A stretch of DNA of 64,000 bases from Arthrobacter sp. B0490 (GTDB lineage: Bacteria; Actinomycetota; Actinomycetes; Actinomycetales; Micrococcaceae). The notes beneath the pieces are model-generated. The model worked only from the letters and a program-made list of their open reading frames with translations. It did not search any database and was not told the DNA's origin. Below are positions 1 to 8,507 of this stretch, one piece after another (the first letter of the stretch is position 1; each line of letters begins with the position of its first letter). The position numbers were made by a program, and so were the translations under genes. Location of the stretch: NCBI RefSeq assembly GCF_002929355.1, contig NZ_PJIR01000006.1, positions 1-64,000 on the forward strand, read 5' to 3'.

Positions 1-153
1 GTGGCTCTGATATGGGTACGGTCCTTCCACGCCGATATTCAACTTCAGACGGGAAAAGCAGGCCGACCTTGCACCCTACCGCACCGCGAAATCACCGATG
101 CTCACATACTGCCCGAGAGACAGCAGACAAGAAAGTGTAACGCCAAGAAACGG
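1..153. other. No gene recognised at left edge
   Basis: No reading frame here has plausible codon use, a ribosome binding site or recognisable similarity. The stretch is followed by a short remnant of an oxidase gene and then by the regulatory region of the sugar-acid operon, so it is probably non-coding or decayed DNA. The window edge prevents seeing what lies to the left. Confidence 0.4.
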
Positions 154-230
154 CGCGAGCGGGACGCCGATCTCCACGTTGATCTGGGGGTCGCGATTCC
201 CCGGTAGAACATCTGGTAGATGTCACCGCT
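154..230 (-). pseudogene. Fragment of a FAD-linked lactone oxidase gene
   Basis: On the minus strand about 75 bp encode GDIYQMFYRGIATP and then, after a one-base shift, QINVEIG. This matches the segment GDIYQVFCKGIATPQINVEIG of the intact oxidase encoded at 6957-8339 (homologous DNA at about 7341-7416). The C-run has five bases here and six in the intact gene, so the frame is broken. Similarity stops abruptly on both sides. It is a relic of a second copy or of a rearrangement, not a functional gene. Confidence 0.8.
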
Positions 231-289
231 AGGCCTTCTACGCTGACCCGCGCCATGAAGCCTCCTCGCAGGATCTTCTTGTGTGACCC

Positions 290-335
290 GTACACTCCCC
301 GTACCCTTGGTACATCTTGTCCGTACTAATTGTAC
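290..335 (+). promoter_or_regulatory. GTAC-repeat operator array upstream of the sugar-acid operon
   Basis: GTAC occurs at 290, 301, 310, 323 and 332. Two units have the form GTAC-N5-GTAC (301-313 and 323-335), each an inverted repeat because GTAC is its own complement. Their starts are 22 bp apart, about two helical turns. The array ends 46 bp before the permease start, where a repressor or activator would act. The GntR/UTRA protein encoded at 3828-4712 is the obvious candidate binder. That assignment is inferred; no clear -35/-10 pair was identified. Confidence 0.55.
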
Positions 336-381
336 GCACCCTTCCGCACCCAGACCTCCCGCATAGAGAGAAGATTCGCCA

Positions 382-1467
382 ATGGCAGCCGAATCGCTTC
401 CCAAGTCCCGCATCCCCCTCTTCGACGGCATGAACCGCATCCCCGGCGGACTCATGCTCATCCCCCTGATCCTCGGCTCGATCGTCGGAACGTTCACCCC
501 CGGCTTCCTCGAACTCGGCAGCTTCACCACAGCCCTGTTCGCCGAGTCGGCCCTTCCCCTCATCGCCGTCCTGATCTTCGCCACCGGCATGCAGATCACC
601 GCGAAGGCGTCAGGCCCCGTGCTCGCGACCACCGGCGTCGTCCTGCTGTTCAAGACAATCATCCCCGCCGCCCTCGTCGCAGGCCTCGGCCTCGTCGTCG
701 GCATCGACGGCATCCTCGGCATCTCGATCCTCGCCCTGCTGGCCAGCTTCGACAACAGCAACGGCGGCCTCTGGCTCGCCTTCACCGGCCGCTACGGCGA
801 CTACCGCGACCGCGGCGCCTACATGGCCTCCGCCATCAACGACGGCCCGTTCTTCACGCTCCTCTTCCTCGGTATTTCGGGCCTCGGCAACATCCCGTTC
901 CTCACCCTCCTCGCCGCCGTCATCCCGCTGGCTCTCGGCTTCATCGTCGGCAACCTCGACGCGAAGTGGACCGAGGTCATGCGACCCGTGCCGAACATCG
1001 TCATCCCGTTCTTCGCCTTCGCCCTCGGCACCGGCATCGACCTCCGCAACGTCATCACCGGCGGCCTCAGCGGTATCTTCGTCGGCATCGCCGCCACCCT
1101 GATGACCGGCACCCTCGTCTACTTCGGCTACCGCTTCATTCTTCGCCGCGGCGCCAAGTCGGGCATCGGCATCGCTTCCGCGACGACGGCGGGCAACTCC
1201 ATCGCTACGCCGGCCATCGTCGCCGCAGCCGACCCGACCTTCGCCCCGTTCGTCGAGGTCGCGACGGCCCAAGTCGCCTCCGCCGTCCTGGTCACCGCGA
1301 TCTTCGCGCCGCTCCTCGCCACCTGGGTGCTCAAGCGCCAGGGCGGTCTGGACACGGACGACGCCGCGCAGGTGGTCCCCACCTCCGCCTCCGACCTCCC
1401 GCCCGCCGGCAACCCGTCCGCACCCGCCACCCTGTCGCGCGGAACCGGACAGGACGGCGACGCGTGA
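382..1467 (+). CDS. 2-keto-3-deoxygluconate permease family transporter
   Basis: This 361-aa, strongly hydrophobic protein has about ten membrane segments and matches the KdgT family (sugar-acid:proton symporters of the inner membrane). The ATG follows an AGAGAGAAG purine run. It begins an operon: its stop overlaps the GTG of the DUF1537 kinase gene, and pdxA2 follows. KdgT-like permeases next to DUF1537 kinase and PdxA2 usually serve four-carbon acid sugars, so threonate or erythronate is a more likely substrate than ketodeoxygluconate. The family call is firm and the substrate is inferred. The last 40 residues form a polar, proline-rich tail. Confidence 0.85.
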   Translation: MAAESLPKSRIPLFDGMNRIPGGLMLIPLILGSIVGTFTPGFLELGSFTTALFAESALPLIAVLIFATGMQITAKASGPVLATTGVVLLFKTIIPAALVAGLGLVVGIDGILGISILALLASFDNSNGGLWLAFTGRYGDYRDRGAYMASAINDGPFFTLLFLGISGLGNIPFLTLLAAVIPLALGFIVGNLDAKWTEVMRPVPNIVIPFFAFALGTGIDLRNVITGGLSGIFVGIAATLMTGTLVYFGYRFILRRGAKSGIGIASATTAGNSIATPAIVAAADPTFAPFVEVATAQVASAVLVTAIFAPLLATWVLKRQGGLDTDDAAQVVPTSASDLPPAGNPSAPATLSRGTGQDGDA

Positions 1468-2771
1468 CCGCAGCACGGCACGCGCCGATCGTCGGCATCG
1501 CGGCCGACGACGTCACCGGCGCCACCGACTCCGTGGTCCAGTTCTCCCGCGCCGGCTGGTCCTCCCGCCTGCTGCTCGGCGAACTGCTCCCGACGTCAGC
1601 AGTGCCGGGCGGCGCCCTGGCCATGAACTCCGATGCCCGGGCCATGGACACGGCGAGCGCCCGGACGGCGACGGCCGGTGCGGTGGCCGACCTGGCCACC
1701 GCCGGAGCCGACCGCCTGTACCTGAAGATCGACTCCACCATGCGCGGGAGCGTCCCGGCGCAGGTGGCCGGCGCCATCGACGCGTGGCAAGAGCAGCACC
1801 CCGGCTGCTTCGCCGTCGTGTGCCCGGCGTACCCGGCAATGGGACGGACCGTAGAGGACGGCCTGCTGCGCGTACACGGCGGGCCGGTCGAGGACTCCCC
1901 CGCGGGCCGCGACCCGGTCACCCCGGTGACCACGAGTAACTTTTCGCAGCTCCTGCCGGGGACGACCACGGTCACCCTGAGCGGCATCCCCGAGCAGGAC
2001 GCACGGGCGCTGCGGGAGGCGGCGAACGGGCGAGTCGTCGTGGTGAACGCCGCGACCGACAGCGACCTCCGCACTCTCGCTGCAGCGCTCGTCGTCGCCG
2101 GCCCGACGGCGATACCCGCCGGGTCCGCCGGACTCGCCACCTCGATGGTCGCGGCCTGGGCGGACGCCGGGGCAGTACACACCGCGTCAGAACCTGCGCC
2201 TACCGCGCCGGGGCAGCGGATCGTCGTCGTCGTCAGCTCGCTGCACGACGTCGCCCGCGCCCAGACCGACCATCTGCGCAAGCAGCTGGATCCCGCCGAC
2301 GTGCACGTGCTCCAGCCCGACGCCGCCCTGCTCGACCAGCCGGACCGGCTCGCCCAGTGGGCCGCCGGGGAACTGGCAGCACCCGCCACGCTGCCGCGCG
2401 TCGTCGTCATCCTCTCCCCCGAGGCCACCGCTGACGCCGGACTTCCTTTGAGCGGGGCGGAGATCGCCCGCAGCCTCGCCTCGGTGGTCCAGCAGACGCT
2501 CGATGTCACCGAGGTCGGCGCCCTCGTGCTGGTCGGCGGCGACGGTGCCCGGGCCGTCCTCGACGCGTCCCGTGCCCAGGCGTTGCGCATCACCGGTGCC
2601 ATCCAGGAAGGCATCCCGGTCGGCGTCGTCGAAGGAGGCACCGCCGCCGGGACGATCGTCGTCACCAAGGCCGGCGGCTTCGGCCCCGTCCACGCCCTGA
2701 CCGACACCATCACCGAACTCGCTCGAACCCTCACACATACCCCCGCCCACGCACTGGAGGCATCCTCATGA
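1464..2771 (+). CDS. dtnK: Four-carbon acid sugar kinase (DUF1537 family)
   Basis: This 435-aa kinase is of the OtnK/DtnK type. The N-terminal substrate-binding motif ADDVTGATD lies at residues 14-22, and the C-terminal nucleotide-binding part contains GGDGARA and VTKAGGFG. In characterised members the reaction is ATP-dependent phosphorylation of threonate or erythronate at C4. The GTG start at 1464 overlaps the permease stop, and the stop overlaps the pdxA2 ATG (ATGA), so the three genes are translationally coupled. The symbol is assigned by pathway context; L-threonate or erythronate kinase activity is possible. A frame-mate remnant of this family lies at 11435-11614. Confidence 0.82.
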   Translation: MTAARHAPIVGIAADDVTGATDSVVQFSRAGWSSRLLLGELLPTSAVPGGALAMNSDARAMDTASARTATAGAVADLATAGADRLYLKIDSTMRGSVPAQVAGAIDAWQEQHPGCFAVVCPAYPAMGRTVEDGLLRVHGGPVEDSPAGRDPVTPVTTSNFSQLLPGTTTVTLSGIPEQDARALREAANGRVVVVNAATDSDLRTLAAALVVAGPTAIPAGSAGLATSMVAAWADAGAVHTASEPAPTAPGQRIVVVVSSLHDVARAQTDHLRKQLDPADVHVLQPDAALLDQPDRLAQWAAGELAAPATLPRVVVILSPEATADAGLPLSGAEIARSLASVVQQTLDVTEVGALVLVGGDGARAVLDASRAQALRITGAIQEGIPVGVVEGGTAAGTIVVTKAGGFGPVHALTDTITELARTLTHTPAHALEASS

Positions 2772-3793
2772 GCATCCCCACCCTCGCCGTCACCCTTGGC
2801 GACGTCGCCGGCATCGGACCGGAGATCACCGCCAAGTCCCTCCTCGGCCACGACGACCTCCGGCAGGAGTGCGTGCCCGTTGTCATCGGCGACGAGGCCG
2901 CCATGCGCCAGGGCGTGAAGAACGTGGGCGGGGACCCGGAGACGGTCCGCGTCCTGGACTCGATCGAGGACGCCATGAACAAGCCCGGCGTCATCGAACT
3001 CCTGCAGACCGGACCATCCTTGGCCGACGTGAAGCTCGGCGAACTGAGCCCCGCGGCGGGCGACGGCTCCTACCGTTTCGTCGTCGAGGCCTGCCGCCTC
3101 GCCCGCGAGGGCAGGGTGCAGGGCATCGTCACCGCGCCGCTCAATAAGGCCGCGATGCACGCCGGCGGGCACAAGTGGCCCGGCCACACGGAGTTGCTCG
3201 CGCACGAGTTCGGGGTGGAGAACTTCAGCCTCGTCCTCTCCGCGGGCGACCTCTACTTCTTCCACCTCACGACGCACGTCTCGCTGCGCCAGGCCATCGA
3301 GGACGTGACGCCGCAGCGCACCACCAACGTGATCGAACTCGTCAGCGCGTTCACGAAGGCACTCGGCAACCCGGACGAGCCCATCGGCCTCGCCGGCCTG
3401 AACCCGCACGCCGGCGAGAACCGCCTGTTCGGCGACGAGGACGCGGACATCCTCGCCCCCGCCGTCGCCGCCGCCCGTGAAAAGGGCATCAACGTGCACG
3501 GCCCCATCCCCGCGGACGCGCTCATCCCCGCCGCGGTCAAGGGCAAGTGGAACATGGTCATCGCCTGCTACCACGACCAGGGCCACGCACCCTTCAAGGC
3601 GGTCTACGGCGACGACGGCGTGAACATCACCGTCGGCCTGCCCGTCGTGCGCGTCTCAGTGGACCACGGGACGGCGTTCGACATCGCCGGCCAGGGCATC
3701 GCCCGCGAGACGAGCCTCGTGCTGTCCATGCGCCGAGCCGCTGCGCTGGCGCCGGGCTGGGACCACGTCTGGCAGACCGCGCAGAAGAAGTAG
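2768..3793 (+). CDS. pdxA2: PdxA2-type 4-phospho-threonate/erythronate dehydrogenase
   Basis: This 341-aa protein has the PdxA fold: N-terminal LGDVAGIGPEI, the metal-binding histidine segment HAGGHKWPGHTELLA, and YHDQGHAPFKA. In the catabolic subgroup it oxidises 4-phospho-threonate (or erythronate) with NAD and decarboxylates the product to dihydroxyacetone phosphate. It is third in a coupled operon with a DUF1537 kinase and a sugar-acid permease, with no pyridoxine genes nearby. That context argues for sugar-acid catabolism rather than vitamin B6 synthesis. Substrate stereochemistry cannot be read from the sequence. Confidence 0.85.
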   Translation: MSIPTLAVTLGDVAGIGPEITAKSLLGHDDLRQECVPVVIGDEAAMRQGVKNVGGDPETVRVLDSIEDAMNKPGVIELLQTGPSLADVKLGELSPAAGDGSYRFVVEACRLAREGRVQGIVTAPLNKAAMHAGGHKWPGHTELLAHEFGVENFSLVLSAGDLYFFHLTTHVSLRQAIEDVTPQRTTNVIELVSAFTKALGNPDEPIGLAGLNPHAGENRLFGDEDADILAPAVAAAREKGINVHGPIPADALIPAAVKGKWNMVIACYHDQGHAPFKAVYGDDGVNITVGLPVVRVSVDHGTAFDIAGQGIARETSLVLSMRRAAALAPGWDHVWQTAQKK

Positions 3794-3827
3794 GAACGGA
3801 CGGGGACCCGGGGCGGAACAGGCCATA

Positions 3828-4712
3828 ATGACTGGAATGAAGACGCCTGATGCCCCGGGACGCCCGCTCGACGCCGACAGCGGCGAACCGCTGCATCTGC
3901 AGGTCCGCGGGCACCTGCGGGCGCAGATCATGAACCACTCCCTGCCGCCGGGCACGTCGCTGCCCAGTGAGGCGCAACTGCAGGTGCGGTACGGCGTCTC
4001 CCGGTCCGTCGTCCGGCAGGCCCTCGGCGCCCTCGCGGCGGAGGGCCTCATCGAACGGGGCCGCGGACGCGGCAGCACCGTGGCCCCACGGCGGGAACAC
4101 CACCGGCTCGTGCACCGCACATCGGGACTCTCGGCGCAGCTCGGGAGCACCGGGGCGAGCGTCGGCACAGAGGTGCTCTCGCTGACCGTGCGGGACGCCG
4201 ATGCGTCCACCGAGGTCCTCGGAACCGAGCAAGTGCTCGCGCTCGAACGGCTGCGGACAGCCGACGGCGTCCCGATCGCCGTCATCCACACCTGGCTCCC
4301 GGTCCCGGCGTTCTCCACGCTGACCGCCGAGGATCTGCATGACGCGTCCCTCCATGCCGTACTGGGCGAGAAGTTCGGAGTGCAGATCGCCTCCGGGAGA
4401 CGGCAGATCCGGGCAGTTGCCGGTGATCAGGACCTGCTGCGGCTGCTGGAGCTGGAGGCGTCGTCGCCCGTGCTCCTGCTGGAGGGTACTAGCTTCGACC
4501 AGGACGGGCGACCGGTGGAGGTCTTCTCGACGTGGCACCACCCGGACCACGTGGTCTTCGACATCGACATCCAGAGGGACGCCTCGGCACCGGCCGTGCC
4601 GAGCGGTCCGGCGCTGTCGTCCGGGGCCGCCGATCCGGTCGCCGACCGCGCCCGTCAGCTCGGCGCTGAACTGCTGCGCTTCGCCGATCAGCTGTCCGAC
4701 GCGGGCCACTGA
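3828..4712 (+). CDS. GntR family regulator, HutC/UTRA type
   Basis: The 294-aa protein has an N-terminal winged helix (about residues 20-88; helix-turn-helix around LPSEAQLQVRYGVSRSVVRQ) and a C-terminal UTRA ligand-binding domain (about 95-245). HutC-type regulators normally repress the adjacent catabolic operon until its substrate or an intermediate binds. The gene lies 34 bp after pdxA2 on the same strand and probably closes the sugar-acid operon. The GTAC-N5-GTAC pair at 301-335 is its likely target. The start could also be the ATG three codons later. Confidence 0.83.
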   Translation: MTGMKTPDAPGRPLDADSGEPLHLQVRGHLRAQIMNHSLPPGTSLPSEAQLQVRYGVSRSVVRQALGALAAEGLIERGRGRGSTVAPRREHHRLVHRTSGLSAQLGSTGASVGTEVLSLTVRDADASTEVLGTEQVLALERLRTADGVPIAVIHTWLPVPAFSTLTAEDLHDASLHAVLGEKFGVQIASGRRQIRAVAGDQDLLRLLELEASSPVLLLEGTSFDQDGRPVEVFSTWHHPDHVVFDIDIQRDASAPAVPSGPALSSGAADPVADRARQLGAELLRFADQLSDAGH

Positions 4713-4741
4713 CGCGACGGACCCCTCCCGCACCGGCAAGG

Positions 4742-4758
4742 CGCTCGAGAATCGAGCG
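4742..4758. terminator. Short hairpin after the GntR gene
   Basis: CGCTCGA-gaa-TCGAGCG forms a perfect 7-bp stem with a 3-nt loop, 30 bp after the regulator stop. No U-tract follows, so it is only a possible terminator. Confidence 0.4.
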
Positions 4759-4895
4759 TCTTCGGTTACTCGCGGCACCTGTCGGAAACCCGCCAGGCAG
4801 CCGCCGATGGTGCAGCAGTGTGCAGGACCAGCCCAGCCGTAGATACAGGATTTGCCTGACGCCTGAAGGACACCCGGCTCCGTAGCCCCGTCCGC

Positions 4896-5247
4896 ATGAA
4901 CCTTCCCGTGATCGCCGGAACCATCTCGACCGTGCTGTTCGCCCTGTCGACGCTGCCGATGCTGCTCAAGGCCGTGCGCACCCGCAACATGGAGTCCTAC
5001 AGCCTGGGGCACATGGCACATGGCACTCAGCAACTTGGCCAACGTGGTCCACTCGGTGTACGTGTTCAGCTTGCCGCCGGGGCCCATCTGGATGCTCCAC
5101 GCGTTCTACGGTGTGGCGTCGGCCCTCATGCTCATCTGGTACCTGCGCTTCTCGAAGACGCCACGGGAGGCCGACGGCACCGACGTCGTCGCAAGCCCAC
5201 GCGCCACCGACGACGCCGTGACGGCCGGCGGTCGGCGCGACGCCTGA
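4896..5247 (+). pseudogene. SemiSWEET/PQ-loop sugar transporter broken by a 7-bp duplication
   Basis: The first 40 residues start MNLPVIAGTISTVLF and end MESYSLGHM. They continue in another frame as ALSNLANVVHSVYVF with two further membrane segments and a polar tail. At 5010-5023 the heptamer CACATGG occurs twice in tandem. Removing one copy joins the two halves exactly at GHM-ALSN and gives a protein of about 113 aa with three membrane helices, the size of a bacterial SemiSWEET. As read, translation leaves the frame after the first helix. It is either a recently inactivated gene, a slippage-switchable gene or a sequencing error. Confidence 0.8.
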
Positions 5248-5252
5248 CGCGC

Positions 5253-5281
5253 GGACGGCCGGGCGGAAACCCCGGCCGTCC
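5253..5281. terminator. Hairpin after the SemiSWEET remnant
   Basis: GGACGGCCGGG and CCCGGCCGTCC form an 11-bp perfect stem with a 7-nt loop, 6 bp after the stop codon. It is a likely intrinsic-type terminator in a high-GC genome, without a strong U-tract. Confidence 0.6.
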
Positions 5282-5331
5282 GGTCGACCGGCCGTGGTGC
5301 GGCGGGCCGGCAGGACTACCCTTGGGCCCTG

Positions 5332-6048
5332 ATGAGGACCGAGGAGCTGACCGAACTCCTGAGCACCGGGCCGGCAGCCCACGCCCGGGGCGAATGGCGT
5401 GCCGCATTCGACGCCCTGAGCGCCGCCGACGCCTCCACTCCCCTGGACGTCGACGACCTCGAACTGCTCGGCAGCGCCGCGCGGTGGAGCGGCAACGTGA
5501 GGGAGAACTGCGAGGTCTCGGAGCGGGTCTTCCAGCACCACTGCGAGAGCCAGTCCCTGGAGCGGGCCGCAATGAAGGCGCTCGAACTCGGACTCCTCTG
5601 GGTGAATCGGGGAGACCTGGCCGTCGGCTCTGGGTGGATCAGCCGGGCCCGGCGAATCCTCCGGGACCTGCCCGAAAGCCCGGCCCACGGATATCTCCAC
5701 TATCTGGAGGCCGTTCTGGAACTGGACTTTTCGGGCACCTCCCCGCCGTCGTCGTACGCCCCACGGCTCCGCGCGATGAGCGAGCACTTCGCCGGCCCCG
5801 CCCTGATGTCCCTCGGGCTCGTCCTGTCCGGACTCGCCGACGTGCGCAGCGGCGAGACAGCGCGCGGCTTCGCCGAGCTGGACGAGGCGATGCTGCCGGG
5901 GTTCGCTAACCGGATCGCTCTGGAGTGGGTGGGCGACATCTACTGCATGGTGATCCACGTGTGGCACGAACTCGCCGACTACCGCCGCATGCAGGCCTGG
6001 ACTGCGCCCACAGGGATGCCACGGGGGGCGCACCCCGGCACACGGTAG
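5332..6048 (+). pseudogene. Truncated LuxR-type regulator, TPR-like half only
   Basis: The 238 residues are helical, TPR-like repeats resembling the N-terminal half of large actinobacterial LuxR-family regulators (about 500 aa with a C-terminal GerE helix-turn-helix). The similarity as I recall it runs to about RRMQAW near 6000. The frame then reads unrelated TAPTGMPRGAHPGTR and stops. No DNA-binding domain exists downstream, where a glycosyltransferase gene is read on the other strand. The gene therefore appears 3'-truncated by deletion. A short protein could still be made, but a regulator function is unlikely. Confidence 0.6.
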
Positions 6049-6080
6049 AAGGGTCCGGACGAGCACCTCCGCCTGCGGAG

Positions 6081-6923
6081 TCAGGAGCCGACGGGTGCGC
6101 CCAAGGTGTCGGCCATCTCCCACCAGAGCCGGTTCACCTCGACGTACCGGTCGGTGGGGTCGAACGGCTTCGCCCACGGCTTGTCGATGATGTAGTGGAT
6201 GTTCTTCACCGACGCCACGTCCCAGACCGACGGGTGCTGGTGCTGCAGGGTCTTCAGCGCGTTGTACACGTAGGGCAGCGGACGCCAGCGGTCGCGGTAG
6301 AACTCGTTGAGGAAGTCCTGCTCTGCGAACGGGTAGTGCGACAGGTCGTCCACGCCTGCCAGCCGCCCCACCATGTCGGCGAGGACGGCCTCGTCGGGCG
6401 ACAGCACGAGGAAGCCGCCGTTCAGGTAGTTGTCCATCGCCCCCGGTTCTGTGACGTGGTCTCCGCCCCTGCAGTGGGTGTAGAAGCAGGTCTCGGGTGT
6501 CCAGCTCGGCGGATAGCTCGCGATCCGGTTGGGGTTGCACCGGCAGGCGTGGCAGGCGGCGATGGCGCCGTCGGCCAGTTCCAGCGAGAACAGCTCGTCC
6601 ATGTTCCGGGTCACCAGCATGTCGGCATCCAGGAAGACGACGCGCTCGAATTCGGTAAGGCCCCAGACGGCCAGCTTGGTCCACACTTCCGCGAACCGGG
6701 AGTTGGCGTAGCTGTCCGCCGACCCCCCAGACGGGCGCAACGGTGCCACGTCGCGCAGGAGGCACCCGTCGTCCTGCAGGAGGCGCCGGGCCTGCTCGTC
6801 GATCCCCTCGGTCACCATGACCACGAGGGGGGCGGTGCTGCCGGAGGCCGCGAGCGAGGCACGCAGCGTCCGGACCCCGATCAGGTAGTCGGGTTGAGTC
6901 AGCAAGGTCACCCAGGCGTTCAT
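6081..6923 (-). CDS. Glycosyltransferase family 8 (glycogenin/galactinol synthase-like)
   Basis: This 280-aa cytoplasmic enzyme has a GT-A fold. The metal-binding DAD (D99-A-D101) lies in VVFLDADML, and later come the conserved NGGFLVLSP and NIHYIIDKPW segments that hold the second metal/sugar contacts in GT8. Such enzymes transfer hexoses from UDP- or GDP-sugars with retention of configuration; the acceptor is unknown. The FAD lactone oxidase gene lies 33 bp upstream on the same strand, so the two may be co-transcribed. No signal peptide or membrane helix is seen. Confidence 0.82.
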   Translation of the reverse strand: MNAWVTLLTQPDYLIGVRTLRASLAASGSTAPLVVMVTEGIDEQARRLLQDDGCLLRDVAPLRPSGGSADSYANSRFAEVWTKLAVWGLTEFERVVFLDADMLVTRNMDELFSLELADGAIAACHACRCNPNRIASYPPSWTPETCFYTHCRGGDHVTEPGAMDNYLNGGFLVLSPDEAVLADMVGRLAGVDDLSHYPFAEQDFLNEFYRDRWRPLPYVYNALKTLQHQHPSVWDVASVKNIHYIIDKPWAKPFDPTDRYVEVNRLWWEMADTLGAPVGS

Positions 6924-6956
6924 CGGTGGTGTTCCTGTCCTAGTGGGCGGGTCGGG

Positions 6957-8339
6957 TCAGTCGAGGAGCGCATCGGTGAAGGCATTTGCGAACCTGTGCT
7001 CCGGGTCCAGCGTCTCGCGCACCCGGCGGAAGGCTTCCCACTGGGGGTAGAGCGCCGGCCAGTCGTAGAGGGACTCGTCGAAGTACTTGCCCCAGTGGGG
7101 CCTGCCACCCTCCTCGGCCAGGGCCCGTTCCACGGCCCGGAGGAAGCTGCTTCCTTCCTCGGACAGCGAACCGTCCGCCGCGTAGTAGACCACGAAGCCG
7201 AAGTAGCAGGTGTCCTGGCCGTTGGACGGGCTCAGCCATCCCTCGGACGCGCCGGTACAGCGCAGGATCACGGGGTAGTGCATGCGGGGACGCGTCTCCG
7301 CATGCCAGTCCTTGATCTTCCTGATCACCGCTCCGGCCTGCGCGAGCGGGATGCCGATCTCGACGTTGATCTGGGGGGTCGCGATCCCCTTGCAGAACAC
7401 CTGGTAGATGTCACCCGTGACGTCGGTGAAGTCCCGGAAGCGCGACACCGTGCGGAGCGACTTGCCGTTGTCGGCGACGCCCTTGCTGTCGTCGCGGAGG
7501 TGCTGCAGCGTTGCCTCGATCGTGCTGTTCATGGACGTATCGGTCGTCGCGTACTCCACGAGCTGACTGCCGCCGGCCCGGTACCGCGACACCTCGTCGT
7601 CGGACGCCTCGTTGGCGGTCCACACCTGGACCTGGTTCTCCTGCGGGAACCACCACGCCTTGACCAGGATGTTTTCCCGATTCCAGGTTTCCAGGTCCGT
7701 CTCGAGCGTGCCGGCGTCGACGGCCTTCTTGACGCAGGTGTAGATCATCGACTCCCGTGCGCGCAACGTCACTGCGGTGATCACGCCCAGTGAGCCGAGG
7801 CCGAGCTGGACCGCGGGGAAGTCCGCGTGGTCATGGTCGAACTCCGCGACCGTGCCGTCGGCCAGCACCATCCGGATCGCCAGCGCGGCGCCGGCGATCG
7901 AGCTCTGCTGCAGGCCTTGACCGTGGGTTCCGGTGGACAGGGCACCGGCCAGCGTCTGCTCGGCGATCACCCCGGGTGAGGCGTCCAGCATCTGCCCCCG
8001 CGCCGTGAGGAACGCGTACACCTCGGCCAGGGAGGTCGAGCCGGCGAAGGTGGCGGTGTCCTCGGTGCTGGAGATGAGGCCGCTCAGCCTGCTCAGGTCC
8101 AGGAGCGTGCCGGCCCCGTCCGCGACCTCGATCATCCTGCCGGGCGACATCCGGCTCCCGATCATCCGGACCCGGCCGTCACTGGTGGACAGGAAGTCGC
8201 ACAGCTCCGCCTCGGTGGCTGGAGCGACGACCGAGCCGGGCAGGCCCAGCCGGGAGTTCCTGGCCCAGTTGCGGAGCCGGGTGTCCTCGCCGGTGAGCTC
8301 CGGCTCCTGGTGGGGGTAGGTGAGCTGTGTGATGGCCAT
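6957..8339 (-). CDS. FAD-linked sugar-lactone oxidase (D-arabinono-1,4-lactone/gulonolactone oxidase family)
   Basis: The 460-aa protein has an N-terminal PCMH-type FAD domain and a C-terminal ALO domain. STGTHGQG places H139 where the flavin-linking histidine sits in this family, and the diagnostic GGRPHWGK motif is at 411-418. Related actinobacterial enzymes oxidise L-gulono-, L-galactono- or alditol-type substrates. The ATG at 8339 was chosen over a much longer upstream frame because it starts the conserved fold. The divergent D-2-hydroxyacid dehydrogenase gene and the downstream GT8 gene are its neighbours. A broken fragment of a paralogue is at 154-230. Confidence 0.82.
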   Translation of the reverse strand: MAITQLTYPHQEPELTGEDTRLRNWARNSRLGLPGSVVAPATEAELCDFLSTSDGRVRMIGSRMSPGRMIEVADGAGTLLDLSRLSGLISSTEDTATFAGSTSLAEVYAFLTARGQMLDASPGVIAEQTLAGALSTGTHGQGLQQSSIAGAALAIRMVLADGTVAEFDHDHADFPAVQLGLGSLGVITAVTLRARESMIYTCVKKAVDAGTLETDLETWNRENILVKAWWFPQENQVQVWTANEASDDEVSRYRAGGSQLVEYATTDTSMNSTIEATLQHLRDDSKGVADNGKSLRTVSRFRDFTDVTGDIYQVFCKGIATPQINVEIGIPLAQAGAVIRKIKDWHAETRPRMHYPVILRCTGASEGWLSPSNGQDTCYFGFVVYYAADGSLSEEGSSFLRAVERALAEEGGRPHWGKYFDESLYDWPALYPQWEAFRRVRETLDPEHRFANAFTDALLD

Positions 8340-8345
8340 GACGCG

Positions 8346-8462
8346 TCTCCTGTAGAAGTTCGGTTCTGCCTTCGAAGCCGCACCAGCGGGCGCGGCTGAT
8401 CCACCGGCAGAAGGTGTTCCCGCCGCCGGCAATGAATTTCTCAGTTCTGTAGAAGTCCTGTT
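8346..8462. promoter_or_regulatory. Divergent intergenic region with repeated CTGTAGAAGT
   Basis: Between the oxidase and the dehydrogenase the decamer CTGTAGAAGT occurs at 8350-8359 and again at 8447-8456, each within a TTCT/AGAA-rich context. The placement between divergent starts suggests a shared regulator site. No matching regulator gene could be identified, and the LuxR-type gene nearby is truncated. Confidence 0.3.
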
Positions 8463-8507
8463 TTGACCATAGCCCTGCCTCGTCAAGGGGATGTCTACAC
8501 TGACAAA

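Noticed and set aside
330..1463. Long in-frame extension upstream of the DUF1537 kinase
   Set aside because: It reads the permease gene in another frame and gives Arg/Pro/His-rich sequence without any fold; the GTG at 1464 overlapping the permease stop is the proper start.
1331..3586. 751-codon minus-strand frame
   Set aside because: It is antisense to the kinase and pdxA2 genes, has shadow codon bias of high-GC DNA and no recognisable motifs.
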